Origin: Croceibacterium_A sp035626815
Lineage (GTDB): Bacteria; Pseudomonadota; Alphaproteobacteria; Sphingomonadales; Sphingomonadaceae
DNA length: 64,000 nucleotides
Reading direction: 5' to 3'
NCBI GenBank assembly: GCA_035626815.1
Contig: DASPMY010000038.1
Coordinates: 1 to 64,000 of the forward strand
A model generated the notes under the pieces. The model ran no database searches and was not told the origin of the DNA. It saw only the letters and a program-made list of their open reading frames with translations. Every line of letters starts with the position of its first letter. The first letter of the stretch is position 1. This document shows positions 41,256-49,945 of this stretch, piece by piece. The position numbers and the translations under genes are program-made.

Positions 41256-43574
41256 ATGGCATCACGCGCTCTTGCGAGGCCGCAGCCCGCCGACTGGCGC
41301 GCCGCGTTCCGCCGCTCGCTGGCGCGCGCCGGGCAGCTCGCCGGCGCGGCGGTGCTGACCGCAGCGATGATCTTCCTCGCCCTGGCGCTGGCTTCCTACA
41401 CCCAGACCGACCCGTCGGCCTCGACCGCCGCCGGCGACGAGGTGCGCAACTGGATGGGCCGCCCCGGCGCGTGGGCCGCCGAGCGCGCGCTGTTCCTGTT
41501 CGGGCTCGTCGCGGTGCTGCTGCTGCCGATGCTCTACGCCTTCGCCCGCAAGCTGTGGCGCGACGCCGAGCGCGAGGAGACCCCGCACGGGCGCCGCTGG
41601 TGGCGCGCGGTCGCCCTGCTGCTGCTGGCGATGGCGCTGCTGTCGACCGCGCTGACGCTGGCGACCGACGGCTGGGGCAACCTGCCCGCCTCGCTCGGCG
41701 GTCTGCTCGGGCTGCTCGGCGCGGGCGCGATCCGCGCGCTGGCCGGGCGCCTGCCCGAGAGCGCGCAGTTCTGGACCATCCTCGGCCTCGGGCTCGCCGC
41801 GCTGGCCGCGGGCTCGGGCATCGCCGCGCGCGTACTGGCGTTCGACTGGGCCCGGCTGATGACGCTGCCGCAGGCCTTGCGCCGCGCGCCGCAGCTGCGC
41901 GAGCCGAACCCGTTCAAGCCGCGCCGCACGCGCCCGGCGCCGCGCGCCGAGCCGGGGGACGACGACGCGCCGGCGCGCAAGCCGCCCGAGATCACCGATC
42001 CGAGCCAGCCGCCGCGCCCGGCCCGCCTCGGGGGCAAGGCGCAGCAGAAGGACCTGTTCGACAGCTATGCGCTGCCGAGCCTCGACCTGCTCGAGGACCC
42101 GCCCAAGGACACCGCGCCCAAGCTCGACAAGCTGTCGCTCGAGCGCAACGCGCGGCTGCTCGAGAACGTGCTCGACGACTTCAACGTCAAGGGCGAGATC
42201 ACCGCCGTCCGCACCGGCCCGGTGGTGACGATGTACGAGCTCGAGCCGGCGCCGGGCATCAAGGCCAGCCGGGTGATCGGCCTCGCCGAGGACATCGCCC
42301 GCAACATGAGCGCGATCAGCGCGCGCGTCAGCCCGATCCCCGGCAAGACCGTGATGGGCATCGAGCTGCCCAACGCCGACCGCCAGATGGTCAGCTTCAA
42401 GGAGCTCGCCGCGTGCGAGGCGTTCGCCGACAACAAAGGCAACCTGCCGATCGTGCTCGGCAAGGACATCGCCGGCGACCCGGTCGTCGCCGACCTCGCG
42501 GCGATGCCGCACCTGCTCGTCGCCGGCACTACCGGCTCGGGCAAGTCCGTCGGCTTGAACGTCATTCTGCTGTCGTTGCTCTATCGCTTCACGCCGAATG
42601 AATGCCGCTTGATCCTGATCGACCCGAAGATCCTCGAGCTCAAGAGCTACGACCATATACCGCACCTGTTGTCGCCGGTGGTGACCGAGCCGGCCAAGTC
42701 CGTCCGCGCGCTCAAGTGGGCGGTCGAGGAGATGGAGCGCCGCTACCGGATGATGAGCGATATCGGCGCGCGCAACATCAACGGCTTCAACGAGCGCGTC
42801 AAAGGCGCGATCGCCAAGGGCAAGCCGCTCGGCCGGCGCATCCAGACCGGGTTCGACCCCGACACCGGCGAGGAGCTGGTCGAGGAGGAGCAGCTCGACT
42901 ACCAGCCGCTGCCGCAGATCGTCCTGATCGTCGACGAGCTCGCCGACCTGATGGTCACCGTCGGCAAGGAGATCGAGGTGCTGATCCAGCGGCTCAGCCA
43001 GAAGAGCCGCGCCGCGGGCATCCACCTGATCATGGCGACGCAGCGCCCCTCGGTCGACGTCATCACCGGCGTCATCAAGGCCAACCTGCCGACGCGCATC
43101 AGCTTCCACGTCACCAGCCGGATCGACAGCCGCACGATCCTCGGCGAGCAGGGCGCCGAGCAGCTGCTCGGCAAGGGCGACATGCTCTACAAGCCGAGCA
43201 GCGGCGCGCTCAAGCGCGTCCACGGTCCGTTCGTCAGCGACGAGGAGGTCGAGCGCGTCGCCGCCCACTGGCGCGCGCAAGGCGAACCCGATTATGTCGA
43301 CTCGGTCACCGAGGAGCCCGAGGACGGGTTCTATGCCTTCGAGGACGAGTTCACCGCTTCGGACAACCCCGACGAGCGCAAGTACCGCCAGGCGTGCCAG
43401 ATCGTGTTCGAGAACCAGAAGGCCAGCGGGTCGTGGCTCCAGCGGCAGATGGGTGTCGGCTACAACACCGCCGCCAAGTGGATCGAGCGCATGGAGCACG
43501 ACGGCTTCGTCGGCCCCGCCAACCACGTAGGCCGCCGCGACATCTACCGCGACCGCGACGGCAACCCGCTGTGA
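41256..43574 (+). CDS. ftsK: DNA translocase FtsK
   Basis: This divisome ATPase pumps chromosome DNA at the septum. There are four N-terminal membrane spans (to about residue 200), a short linker, and a RecA-like motor with Walker A at residues 424-431 (GTTGSGKS) and Walker B near IVLIVDELADLM. The C-terminal winged-helix gamma domain ends with SGSWLQRQMGVGYNTAAKWIERME and binds the KOPS/FRS guide sequence. At 772 aa it is the short-linker form usual for alphaproteobacteria. The next gene starts inside its stop (GTGA). Confidence 0.97.
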   Translation: MASRALARPQPADWRAAFRRSLARAGQLAGAAVLTAAMIFLALALASYTQTDPSASTAAGDEVRNWMGRPGAWAAERALFLFGLVAVLLLPMLYAFARKLWRDAEREETPHGRRWWRAVALLLLAMALLSTALTLATDGWGNLPASLGGLLGLLGAGAIRALAGRLPESAQFWTILGLGLAALAAGSGIAARVLAFDWARLMTLPQALRRAPQLREPNPFKPRRTRPAPRAEPGDDDAPARKPPEITDPSQPPRPARLGGKAQQKDLFDSYALPSLDLLEDPPKDTAPKLDKLSLERNARLLENVLDDFNVKGEITAVRTGPVVTMYELEPAPGIKASRVIGLAEDIARNMSAISARVSPIPGKTVMGIELPNADRQMVSFKELAACEAFADNKGNLPIVLGKDIAGDPVVADLAAMPHLLVAGTTGSGKSVGLNVILLSLLYRFTPNECRLILIDPKILELKSYDHIPHLLSPVVTEPAKSVRALKWAVEEMERRYRMMSDIGARNINGFNERVKGAIAKGKPLGRRIQTGFDPDTGEELVEEEQLDYQPLPQIVLIVDELADLMVTVGKEIEVLIQRLSQKSRAAGIHLIMATQRPSVDVITGVIKANLPTRISFHVTSRIDSRTILGEQGAEQLLGKGDMLYKPSSGALKRVHGPFVSDEEVERVAAHWRAQGEPDYVDSVTEEPEDGFYAFEDEFTASDNPDERKYRQACQIVFENQKASGSWLQRQMGVGYNTAAKWIERMEHDGFVGPANHVGRRDIYRDRDGNPL

Positions 43575-44485
43575 CGGCGCGGCGCACGCTCGCCGCACTC
43601 GCCCTGATCGCCTCGCTCGCTTGCGCGCTTCCCGGCGCGGCGCGGACATGGGAGGAGGTCTACCCGCTTCAGGCGCAGAGGACCTTCACGATCGCCGATG
43701 ACGGGGTGACGGTCTGGGTCACGCCGGCGCCGCCGTACGACGACGAGGCCGAGGACACCCAGGAATCGTTCCGCGACAGCTACGAGGATGCGACGATCGT
43801 CGTGCAGTTCCCCGGTGCCGCGCCCTACCACGTCCCGCACGATCCGTACCGCTCAAGCCCTTACGGCATCCGCGTCGGCATCGGCCGGATGGCGCCGGGC
43901 GATGCGGCGCCGACGGTGCTCATCGCCGGCTACAGCGGCGGGGCGCACTGCTGCGCGACGCTGCAGGCGGTGAGCCTGGTCGACGGCGTCCCCGTCTCGG
44001 CCCTGCTGCCCATGAAGGACGGCGAGCCGCTCGATGCCTTTCCCCGGGACCTCGACGGCGACGGCAGCCGCGAGTTCCGCTGGATCGACGGCAGCCTGCT
44101 CTACACCTTCACCTCCTATGCCAGCAGCTGGTCGGTGCCGCGGATCTACCGCTTGCGGCGCGGCGAGCCGGTCGACGTGTCGCGCGAGCCCGGGTTCGCC
44201 AAACTGTACCGCGACTACGGCAAGCGCGCCCTCAAAGCATGCCGCGAGGGCGAATCCGAGAGCGCGGGGGCCTGCGCCGCCTACGCCTACACCATGGCGG
44301 TGCTCGGCCGGCCGGAAGAGGGCATCCGCACCGCCGCCGAGCTGGCCGGGGAGCCGAGCTGGTATCCGATCGACTGCACGGTCGAGTGGGTCGACGACGG
44401 CTGCCCCGAAGGCAAGGAACGGACCTTCACCGGCTTCGAGGACGCGCTGCGCTGGCTGATGCGGGAGCACGGCTATCTCCCTTGA
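43571..44485 (+). CDS. Secreted protein coupled to ftsK, 304 aa
   Basis: The protein starts at GTG 43571, overlapping the ftsK stop in GTGA. A signal peptide (LAALALIASLACALPGAA) is followed by a beta-rich domain and a Cys-containing C-terminal half (GGAHCCAT, KACREGES, GACAAYAY, IDCTVEWVDDGCPEG). FPRDLDGDGSREFRWIDGSLLY looks like an FG-GAP/VCBS-type calcium-binding turn. I do not recognise a named family. Coupling to ftsK suggests coordinated supply but not a shared role. Confidence 0.75.
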   Translation: MTARRTLAALALIASLACALPGAARTWEEVYPLQAQRTFTIADDGVTVWVTPAPPYDDEAEDTQESFRDSYEDATIVVQFPGAAPYHVPHDPYRSSPYGIRVGIGRMAPGDAAPTVLIAGYSGGAHCCATLQAVSLVDGVPVSALLPMKDGEPLDAFPRDLDGDGSREFRWIDGSLLYTFTSYASSWSVPRIYRLRRGEPVDVSREPGFAKLYRDYGKRALKACREGESESAGACAAYAYTMAVLGRPEEGIRTAAELAGEPSWYPIDCTVEWVDDGCPEGKERTFTGFEDALRWLMREHGYLP

Positions 44486-44507
44486 TCGCCCGGCGTGGCT
44501 GCTCGGG

Positions 44508-45038
44508 ATGTCAGCCGCGATGCTGGTGCTGCTGGCAGCGTGTTCGGGCGGGGGCGAGCGGCGGTTCCGCTATGTCGAAGCGGTCGAGGTTCCCGCCGCG
44601 GTCACCGAGCGCGACCGGCTGGCGGCGGTGTTCGCCGGCTTCGCGCAGCGCAACGGGCTGTCGTTCGCCGACACTTCGCCGCGCGCGCAGCGGCTGAGCA
44701 ACGGTCGCCAGACGCTCGCCTTCGTGCTCCACCGCCGGCTGACCAACGGCCACCAGTGGGCGGAGATCGCGGTGACGGCGACCGGCAACGGGCCGGCGCT
44801 GGTGACCTTCGCCCAGCCGCTCGACCCAGGCGTGGCCGCCGATGCCCGCCGCGGGCGCGCGGCGCTGCTCGCCGAGCTGCGCCGCCGGTGGCCGTCGCTG
44901 CAGCCGGTGCCGCTGCTGCCCGACGGCGGGATTCCGCGCCAGGAGGACCTGCGGCACACCGCCGATGGCCTCAAGATCGATGCGGCAAAGGCCGGAGACT
45001 ATCGCCTGCCGCCCGCTTCGCCGCTGCTCGCCCGCTGA
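44508..45038 (+). CDS. Hypothetical lipoprotein, 176 aa
   Basis: A very short signal peptide (MSAAMLVLLAACSGG) ends in the lipobox LLAAC, so the protein should be lipid-anchored. The mature domain has no family I recognise; it contains LSNGRQTLAFVLHRRLTNGHQWAEIAVTA and a C-terminal half with RRRWPSLQPVPLLPDGG. It begins 22 bp after the previous secreted-protein gene and is probably in the same transcript. Confidence 0.75.
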   Translation: MSAAMLVLLAACSGGGERRFRYVEAVEVPAAVTERDRLAAVFAGFAQRNGLSFADTSPRAQRLSNGRQTLAFVLHRRLTNGHQWAEIAVTATGNGPALVTFAQPLDPGVAADARRGRAALLAELRRRWPSLQPVPLLPDGGIPRQEDLRHTADGLKIDAAKAGDYRLPPASPLLAR

Positions 45039-45044
45039 TTCGGC

Positions 45045-45491
45045 CTAGCCCTTGTGGCCGACCGGCTTGGGATGGCCGTGGTGGCGCAGGAAGTCCTGGT
45101 CGATCTTGGCGATCAGCTTCTCGCCCTTGGCGCCGCCTTGCAGCCGCAGCAGCTCGTCGATCTTGGCTTCGACCCGATCGTCGTTCTCCTTCGAGGTCGG
45201 CGAGCCGAGATAGAGGAAATAGGCCAGCCCGACGACCTGCCACAGCAGCTGGAGGAACTCGGACTGCCAGTTCTCGAACGTGTCGCGGCTCATTTGCGTG
45301 AGGTATTCGGACACCTCGGGCCGCTGGCCGTGCGCGCGCGCCTCGTCCTGGAACGCTTGCCAGCCGAAATACCAATGGAGGAAGAACGAGACCAGGAAGA
45401 ACGCCAGCGTCAGCCAGGCATAGCTGTATTTGCCCAGCGCGCCGTACTTGGCCGCTACCCGTTCGGGTTTCTCGGGTTTGTCTACCATCAT
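45045..45491 (-). CDS. DUF6766 family membrane protein, 148 aa
   Basis: The protein has two membrane spans (YSYAWLTLAFFLVSFFLHWYFG and SEFLQLLWQVVGLAYFLYLG), separated by a soluble segment QDEARAHGQRPEVSEYL, and a charged C-terminus rich in Lys and His. This is the DUF6766 pattern; function is unknown. It ends 6 bp from the convergent lipoprotein gene. The start at 45491 is MMVDKPEKPERV; the second Met is equally possible. Confidence 0.82.
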   Translation of the reverse strand: MMVDKPEKPERVAAKYGALGKYSYAWLTLAFFLVSFFLHWYFGWQAFQDEARAHGQRPEVSEYLTQMSRDTFENWQSEFLQLLWQVVGLAYFLYLGSPTSKENDDRVEAKIDELLRLQGGAKGEKLIAKIDQDFLRHHGHPKPVGHKG

Positions 45492-45610
45492 CGTGCTCCG
45501 ACGCTCAAAGTGAACCTACAACGCCCACCCCGGGAAAATGGTGCCGTTGCTGACATTTGGCAGAAACCTTGGCGCGCCCGCCGGGTTGTTGCCGCGAAAG
45601 GAGAGCGTGC

Positions 45611-45796
45611 ATGTCAGACGACAAATCGCAGACCGCCGGGCAAGATCGCAATCGCGTGGCCGGCGAGCAGGACTACGAGGTGCGACACTTCGCCGAGCGC
45701 CACGGCATCTCGATCGAGCAGGCCGAGCAGTTGATCGCCGAGCACGGCAACAGTCGCGATGCGCTCGACGCGGCAGCCCGGCAGATGAAGGGCTGA
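45611..45796 (+). CDS. DUF3606 small protein, 61 aa
   Basis: This small protein carries the DUF3606 pattern: RVAGEQDYEVRHFAERHGISIEQAEQLIAEHGNSRDAL, a short helix pair in which the family is defined. The N-terminus (MSDDKSQTAGQDRN) is probably flexible. Family members are often linked to stress conditions, but the role is not shown. ATG 45611 is preceded by AAAGGAGAG. It lies 19 bp upstream of the GH13 gene and may belong to that operon. Confidence 0.85.
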   Translation: MSDDKSQTAGQDRNRVAGEQDYEVRHFAERHGISIEQAEQLIAEHGNSRDALDAAARQMKG

Positions 45797-45815
45797 TGAC
45801 CGTTCCCGACGCCGC

Positions 45816-47417
45816 GTGACCGCCCCGGACCACCATCCCTGGTGGGAGCGCGGCGTCGTCTACCAGGTCTATCCGCGCTCGTTCCAGGACAGCGACGGCG
45901 ACGGCGTCGGCGACCTGCGGGGGCTCGCGCGGCGTCTCGACTACATCGTCGAACTGGGCGTCGATGCGGTGTGGCTGTCGCCGATCTTCCCCTCGCCGAT
46001 GGCCGACTTCGGCTACGACGTGGCCGACTACTGCAACGTCGATCCGCTGTTCGGCACGCTCGCCGATTTCGACCGCCTGCTCGCCGAAGTCCATGCCCGC
46101 GGGCTCAAGCTGCTGCTCGACTTCGTGCCCAATCACTCGTCCGACCAGCACCCGTGGTTCGTTGAGAGCCGCGCCAGCCGCGAGAGCCCGAAGCGCAACT
46201 GGTACATCTGGCGCGATCCCGCGCCGGGCGGCGGGCCGCCGAACAACTGGATCAGCGACTTCGGCGGCTCGGCATGGACCTGGGACGAGGCGACCGGGCA
46301 GTACTACTTGCGCGCGTTCCTGCCGCAGCAGCCCGACCTCAACTGGCGCAATCCGGAAGTGCGCGAGGCAATGCTCGACGTGAAGCGCTTCTGGTTCGAC
46401 CGCGGGGTCGACGGCTTCCGGATCGATGTGCTGTGGCACATCGTCAAGGCGGAGGGGCTGCCCGACAATCCGGCCAACCCGTACTGGGAGCCGGGGGTCA
46501 ACGAGCGCGACCGGGTGCTGCAGATCCATTCGACCGACCAGCCCGAAGCCCACGCGATCTCGGCCGAGATGCGCGAGCTGGCCGATGGCTATGGCGCCCG
46601 AACCGGCAGGGAACGCGTGCTGATCGGCGAGATCGTCCTGCCCCACGACCGGCTGGCGCGGTGGTACGGCACGCCCGAGCGGCCGCAAGTCCACCTGCCG
46701 TTCAACTTCGGCCTGGTCGAGAACCCTTGGGACGCGGCGACGATCGGCGCGCTGATCGCCGACTACGAGGCAAGCCTGCCCGCCTGGGGCTGGCCCAACT
46801 GGGTGCTCGGCAGCCACGACGCGCCTCGCATCGCCGCGCGCGTCGGCGAGGCGCAGGCGCGCGTGGCGATGATGCTGCTGCTGACGCTGCGCGGCACGCC
46901 GACGCTCTACCAGGGCGACGAGCTGGCCATCGGCCAGGTCGAGATACCGTCCGACCGGGTGCGCGATCCGCGCGAGCTGCGCCAGCCGGCGATCGGCCTC
47001 GGCCGCGACCCCAGCCGGACGCCGATGCCGTGGGACCATTCGGCCAACGCCGGCTTCAGCGAGGCCGTGCCGTGGCTGCCGCTCAATGCCGACTGGCCAA
47101 CGCGCAACGTCGCCGCGCAGGAGGGCGACCCGGCTTCGATGCTCAACCTGACCCGGGCGCTCTTGCGCCTGCGCCGCGCCGAGCCGGCGCTGTCGGTCGG
47201 CGGGTACGGGGCGGTCGCGGCCGAGGGCTCGCTGCTGGCCTACGAGCGGTGCTGCGGGGCGTCGCGCCTGCTGGTGGCGCTCAACCTCGGCGAAACGCCG
47301 GTGGCCATGCCCGAAGCGGCGCGAGGCGGCAAGCGACTGCTGTCGACCCTGTCCGGCGACGCGGACGACTTGCGCGGGAACGAAGGGCTCGTCGTGAGGC
47401 TTCCCTCGCCGACATGA
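45816..47417 (+). CDS. GH13 alpha-glucosidase-type enzyme, 533 aa
   Basis: This is a glycoside hydrolase of family 13. The catalytic trio is D204 in GFRIDVLWH, E272 in LIGEIV, and D335 in GSHDAPRI; the barrel opens with WWERGVVYQVYPRSFQDSDGDGVGDLRG. The active-site region resembles oligo-1,6-glucosidase or alpha-glucosidase, so a glucosyl-disaccharide substrate is likely. There is no signal peptide, so it is cytoplasmic. It starts at GTG 45816. The next gene is a glycosyltransferase coupled by ATGA, suggesting joint turnover of one sugar compound. Confidence 0.92.
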   Translation: MTAPDHHPWWERGVVYQVYPRSFQDSDGDGVGDLRGLARRLDYIVELGVDAVWLSPIFPSPMADFGYDVADYCNVDPLFGTLADFDRLLAEVHARGLKLLLDFVPNHSSDQHPWFVESRASRESPKRNWYIWRDPAPGGGPPNNWISDFGGSAWTWDEATGQYYLRAFLPQQPDLNWRNPEVREAMLDVKRFWFDRGVDGFRIDVLWHIVKAEGLPDNPANPYWEPGVNERDRVLQIHSTDQPEAHAISAEMRELADGYGARTGRERVLIGEIVLPHDRLARWYGTPERPQVHLPFNFGLVENPWDAATIGALIADYEASLPAWGWPNWVLGSHDAPRIAARVGEAQARVAMMLLLTLRGTPTLYQGDELAIGQVEIPSDRVRDPRELRQPAIGLGRDPSRTPMPWDHSANAGFSEAVPWLPLNADWPTRNVAAQEGDPASMLNLTRALLRLRRAEPALSVGGYGAVAAEGSLLAYERCCGASRLLVALNLGETPVAMPEAARGGKRLLSTLSGDADDLRGNEGLVVRLPSPT

Positions 47418-48427
47418 GGGTCGCCATGCTCAGCTCGATCTCGTGGCGCACGCCCCCGCGCGCCTATGGCCCGTGGGAGCTGGTGACCAGCCTGCTGACC
47501 GAGGCGCTCGTCGCGCGCGGGGTCGACGTGACGCTGTTCGCCACGCTCGATTCGCGCACCGCCGGCAAGCTCGACGGCGTCGCCCCGCGCGGTTACTCGG
47601 AGGACCCGAGCCTCGACGCCAAGGTGTGGGAAGCGCTGCACATCGCCCACCTGTTCGAGCGCGCCGGCGAATTCGACCTGATCCACAACCAAGCCGACTT
47701 CATGCCGCTGATCTTCGCCGGCGTGGTCGAAAGGCCGATCGTCACGACGATCCACGGCTTCTCCTCCCCGCGTATCATGCCGGCCTACGAGCGCTACGAC
47801 GGCCGCGTGCACTACGTCTCGATCAGCGACGCCGACCGCGCGCCCTCGCTGTCCTATGCGGCGACGATCCACCACGGCATCGCCGTAAACGAGTTCCCGT
47901 TCGAGCCGAAGGGCGGCGAGGACCTGCTGTTCTTCGGCCGCATCCACCCCGACAAGGGCGCCAGCGAGGCGATCCGCGCGGCGCGGGCGGCGGGCCGTCG
48001 CCTGGTCATGTGCGGGCTGGTGCAGGACGAGGGCTACCACGCGCGCGAGGTCGCGCCGTTCATCGACGGCGAGCGGGTGCAGTACCGCGGCGTCGTCGGC
48101 GGCGAGGAACGGCTGCGCCTGCTCGGCCACTCGCGCGCGTTGCTCCACCTGATCGGCTTCGACGAGCCGTTCGGCCTGTCGGTGGTCGAGGCGATGGCCT
48201 GCGGCACCCCGGTGATCGCCTACCGCCGCGGCTCGATGCCCGAGCTGATCGAGCACGGGGTCACCGGCTTCCTGGTCGACAGCTTCGACGAGGCGGTGGC
48301 CGCGATCGCCCGCCTCGGCGAGATCGACCGCGCCGCATGCCGCCGCGCCGTCGAGCGGCGCTTTACCGTCGAGCGCATGGCCGACGACTACCTCGCGCTC
48401 TATCGCCGCATCCTCGGTGAGCCATGA
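47414..48427 (+). CDS. Family 4 glycosyltransferase, 337 aa
   Basis: The enzyme is a retaining GT-B glycosyltransferase of family 4. It has the N-terminal SSISWRTPPRAYGPWELVTSLLTEALVARGVDVT, a donor-binding stretch near KGGEDLLFFGRIHPDKGASEAIRAA, and the E-x7-E motif in DEPFGLSVVEAMACGTPVIA. The sugar donor and acceptor are unknown. Start and preceding GH13 stop overlap in ATGA, and its own stop overlaps the next small gene in ATGA, so all three are coupled. Confidence 0.92.
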   Translation: MRVAMLSSISWRTPPRAYGPWELVTSLLTEALVARGVDVTLFATLDSRTAGKLDGVAPRGYSEDPSLDAKVWEALHIAHLFERAGEFDLIHNQADFMPLIFAGVVERPIVTTIHGFSSPRIMPAYERYDGRVHYVSISDADRAPSLSYAATIHHGIAVNEFPFEPKGGEDLLFFGRIHPDKGASEAIRAARAAGRRLVMCGLVQDEGYHAREVAPFIDGERVQYRGVVGGEERLRLLGHSRALLHLIGFDEPFGLSVVEAMACGTPVIAYRRGSMPELIEHGVTGFLVDSFDEAVAAIARLGEIDRAACRRAVERRFTVERMADDYLALYRRILGEP

Positions 48428-48600
48428 GGGACGGGCTCGAGATCTTCCTCGAGGTCATCCTCGCCATCGCCGGCGCGGTGTTCTTCGGCTCGCTGACCGT
48501 GGCGGCGGCGGTGTTCGGCATCGGCTGCGTGCTGTGCGGCAGCTGTTGGGGGTTCATGGGCTGGCGCCGCCGGCGCGGGGCGCGCAAGGATCGCGGCTAA
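48424..48600 (+). CDS. Small membrane protein, 58 aa
   Basis: The start overlaps the GT4 stop in ATGA. The protein is a single- or double-span membrane peptide (IFLEVILAIAGAVFFGSL, then TVAAAVFGIGCVLCGSCWGFMG) with three cysteines in or near the membrane (GCVLCGSCWG) and a basic tail (WRRRRGARKDRG). The CxxCxxC-like cluster is unusual for such a peptide. No family is recognised, but the exact coupling to GT4 supports a real gene. Confidence 0.68.
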   Translation: MRDGLEIFLEVILAIAGAVFFGSLTVAAAVFGIGCVLCGSCWGFMGWRRRRGARKDRG

Positions 48601-48665
48601 CGGGATGATGGGCACCAGGGCTTCCCGGCAGCGGGAGCACGGTCCCGCTGCCGGGTGGCGGGGGC

Positions 48666-48758
48666 TCACTGGCCGCAGCGGCAGTCCGAACCGCACTTGC
48701 AGTCGGTGCAGGTGCAGGTGGGCTTGCAGCGGCGGGCTTCGGTGGTCTCGATCGTCAT
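48666..48758 (-). CDS. Metallothionein-like cysteine-rich peptide, 30 aa
   Basis: This tiny gene encodes a peptide with seven cysteines in 18 residues: C11, C15, C17, C20, C22, C26 and C28, in RRCKPTCTCTDCKCGSDC followed by RCGQ. CxC and CxxC pairs of this density are typical of metallothioneins, which bind copper, zinc or cadmium. The spacing resembles short fungal-type copper metallothioneins more than the larger bacterial SmtA. AAGGAC sits eight bases before ATG 48758. It was found by reading the minus strand between an ATGA-coupled series and the AraC gene. Metal binding is inferred from composition. Confidence 0.72.
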   Translation of the reverse strand: MTIETTEARRCKPTCTCTDCKCGSDCRCGQ

Positions 48759-48827
48759 GGCAGTGGTCCTTCGTTGCTGAGGAGCCCCGGTTAGGCCGCC
48801 GCGCGGCGGCGCGCTTGAACGCAACGG

Positions 48828-49583
48828 CTAAACTCGCGTCAGGGTCGTCGCCGGCAGGCCGAAGTAGCGCTTGAACACCCGGCTGAAGTGCGCCGAGTCC
48901 GAAAATCCCGCCTCATGCGCCGATTCGGTCAGCGATCGTCCCTCGGAGTAGGTCTCCAGCGCGCGGATCAGGCGCTGCCACAGCATGTAGGTCTTGAAGG
49001 CGAGGCCGGTGTGCTCGACGAACAAGTGCCGCAGGCGGCTTTCCGACAGGTACACGCCGGCGCCGGCCGCGGCTTCGTCGAGCGACAGCTCGGGCCGCGC
49101 CATCGCGTGGTCGATGATCCGACGGATGCGGCTGTCGGGCAGCGTCGGCGCGGACTCCCCAGCCAGCGCCGCCACGGCGCAGCCGGCGATGGCAAGCATC
49201 GCCGCGGCTGTCAGCCCGGGCTCGAACGCCTGGCGCAAGGGCTCGGCCGCCTCGGCGAACGCGGCATCGTCAATCTCCGCCAGCGGCCGGTTTCGCAGCA
49301 CCGTTTCGGTCAGCGCCCGCCCGGCGTGGCTTTCGGGCTCGACGAAGATGAAGCCGAGGAGGCCGTCGGCTTCGAACCGGTGCAGCGTATCGGTGCCGAC
49401 CGCGATTAGCGGGCCGACGATCCGCTCCTCTCCACTGATGAGCGCGAGCCGCCCGGAAAACGACACGGTGAGCTGGATCGCATGGTGGGTATGGAACCCG
49501 GCGTCGCCGAACCCGTCGGGCGCCTCGAGCACCCAGGCCGCGAGCCCCTCGCCCATCGCCAGCTTCGCGCGGCCGCGGGTCAT
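48828..49583 (-). CDS. AraC-family transcriptional regulator, 251 aa
   Basis: The N-terminal half is a cupin-like sensor (AGFHTHHAIQLTVSFSGRLALISGEE), and the C-terminal half holds two helix-turn-helix units (LSLDEAAAGAGVYLSESRLRHLF and RSLTESAHEAGFSDSAHFSRVFKRYFG), the AraC pattern. The ligand and target genes are not known. The start at ATG 49583 overlaps the stop of the 97-aa gene in ATGA. The metallothionein-like gene lies 69 bp downstream on the same strand, and alanine dehydrogenase diverges from the other end of the pair. Confidence 0.92.
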   Translation of the reverse strand: MTRGRAKLAMGEGLAAWVLEAPDGFGDAGFHTHHAIQLTVSFSGRLALISGEERIVGPLIAVGTDTLHRFEADGLLGFIFVEPESHAGRALTETVLRNRPLAEIDDAAFAEAAEPLRQAFEPGLTAAAMLAIAGCAVAALAGESAPTLPDSRIRRIIDHAMARPELSLDEAAAGAGVYLSESRLRHLFVEHTGLAFKTYMLWQRLIRALETYSEGRSLTESAHEAGFSDSAHFSRVFKRYFGLPATTLTRV

Positions 49584-49873
49584 GGCCGAGCCGCCAGCTC
49601 CGCGTAGCGGCTGCGCGCCCCGCGCGCCTCGGCGCACATCTCGCCGGTTGCGCGGCAATGCGCCTCGAGCGCCTCGACCTGCTGCTTCAGCTGCGCGAGC
49701 ACGTACGGGTCGCCGCGCACGTCGGGCGAGAATACCCGCCGCATCTCCGCCGGCGGCCGGTCGCGCGGCGCTTGCGGGTCGTCGGAGCCGCCGAGCCACA
49801 GGCCGGCGGGAAAGGCGATCGCCCCTCCGACCAGCAGCCCGACGGCAAGGCGTGTCAGGTCCTTGCCCGTCAT
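49580..49873 (-). CDS. Hypothetical single-span protein, 97 aa
   Basis: A hydrophobic N-terminal span (TRLAVGLLVGGAIAFPAGLW) is followed by a charged domain: LGGSDDPQAPRDRPPAEMRRVFSPDVRGDPYVLAQLKQQVEALEAHCRATGEMCAEARGA, with a Cys pair (HCRATGEMC) and a probable coiled helix. The function is unknown. It is translated just before the AraC gene (ATGA overlap), suggesting a membrane or periplasmic partner of the regulator. The divergent ald start is 72 bp away. Confidence 0.68.
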   Translation of the reverse strand: MTGKDLTRLAVGLLVGGAIAFPAGLWLGGSDDPQAPRDRPPAEMRRVFSPDVRGDPYVLAQLKQQVEALEAHCRATGEMCAEARGARSRYAELAARP

Positions 49874-49945
49874 GCTAAGCGCTCCGCTTGCTCCCGATTG
49901 CACACCTCCGGTTTCACTCGTAACGAACTCCCCGAGGAGATGCCC

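Noticed and set aside
44462..44508. Longer N-terminus for the 176-aa lipoprotein
   Set aside because: The upstream frame is open but has no usual start codon close by; ATG 44508 already gives a working lipobox signal.
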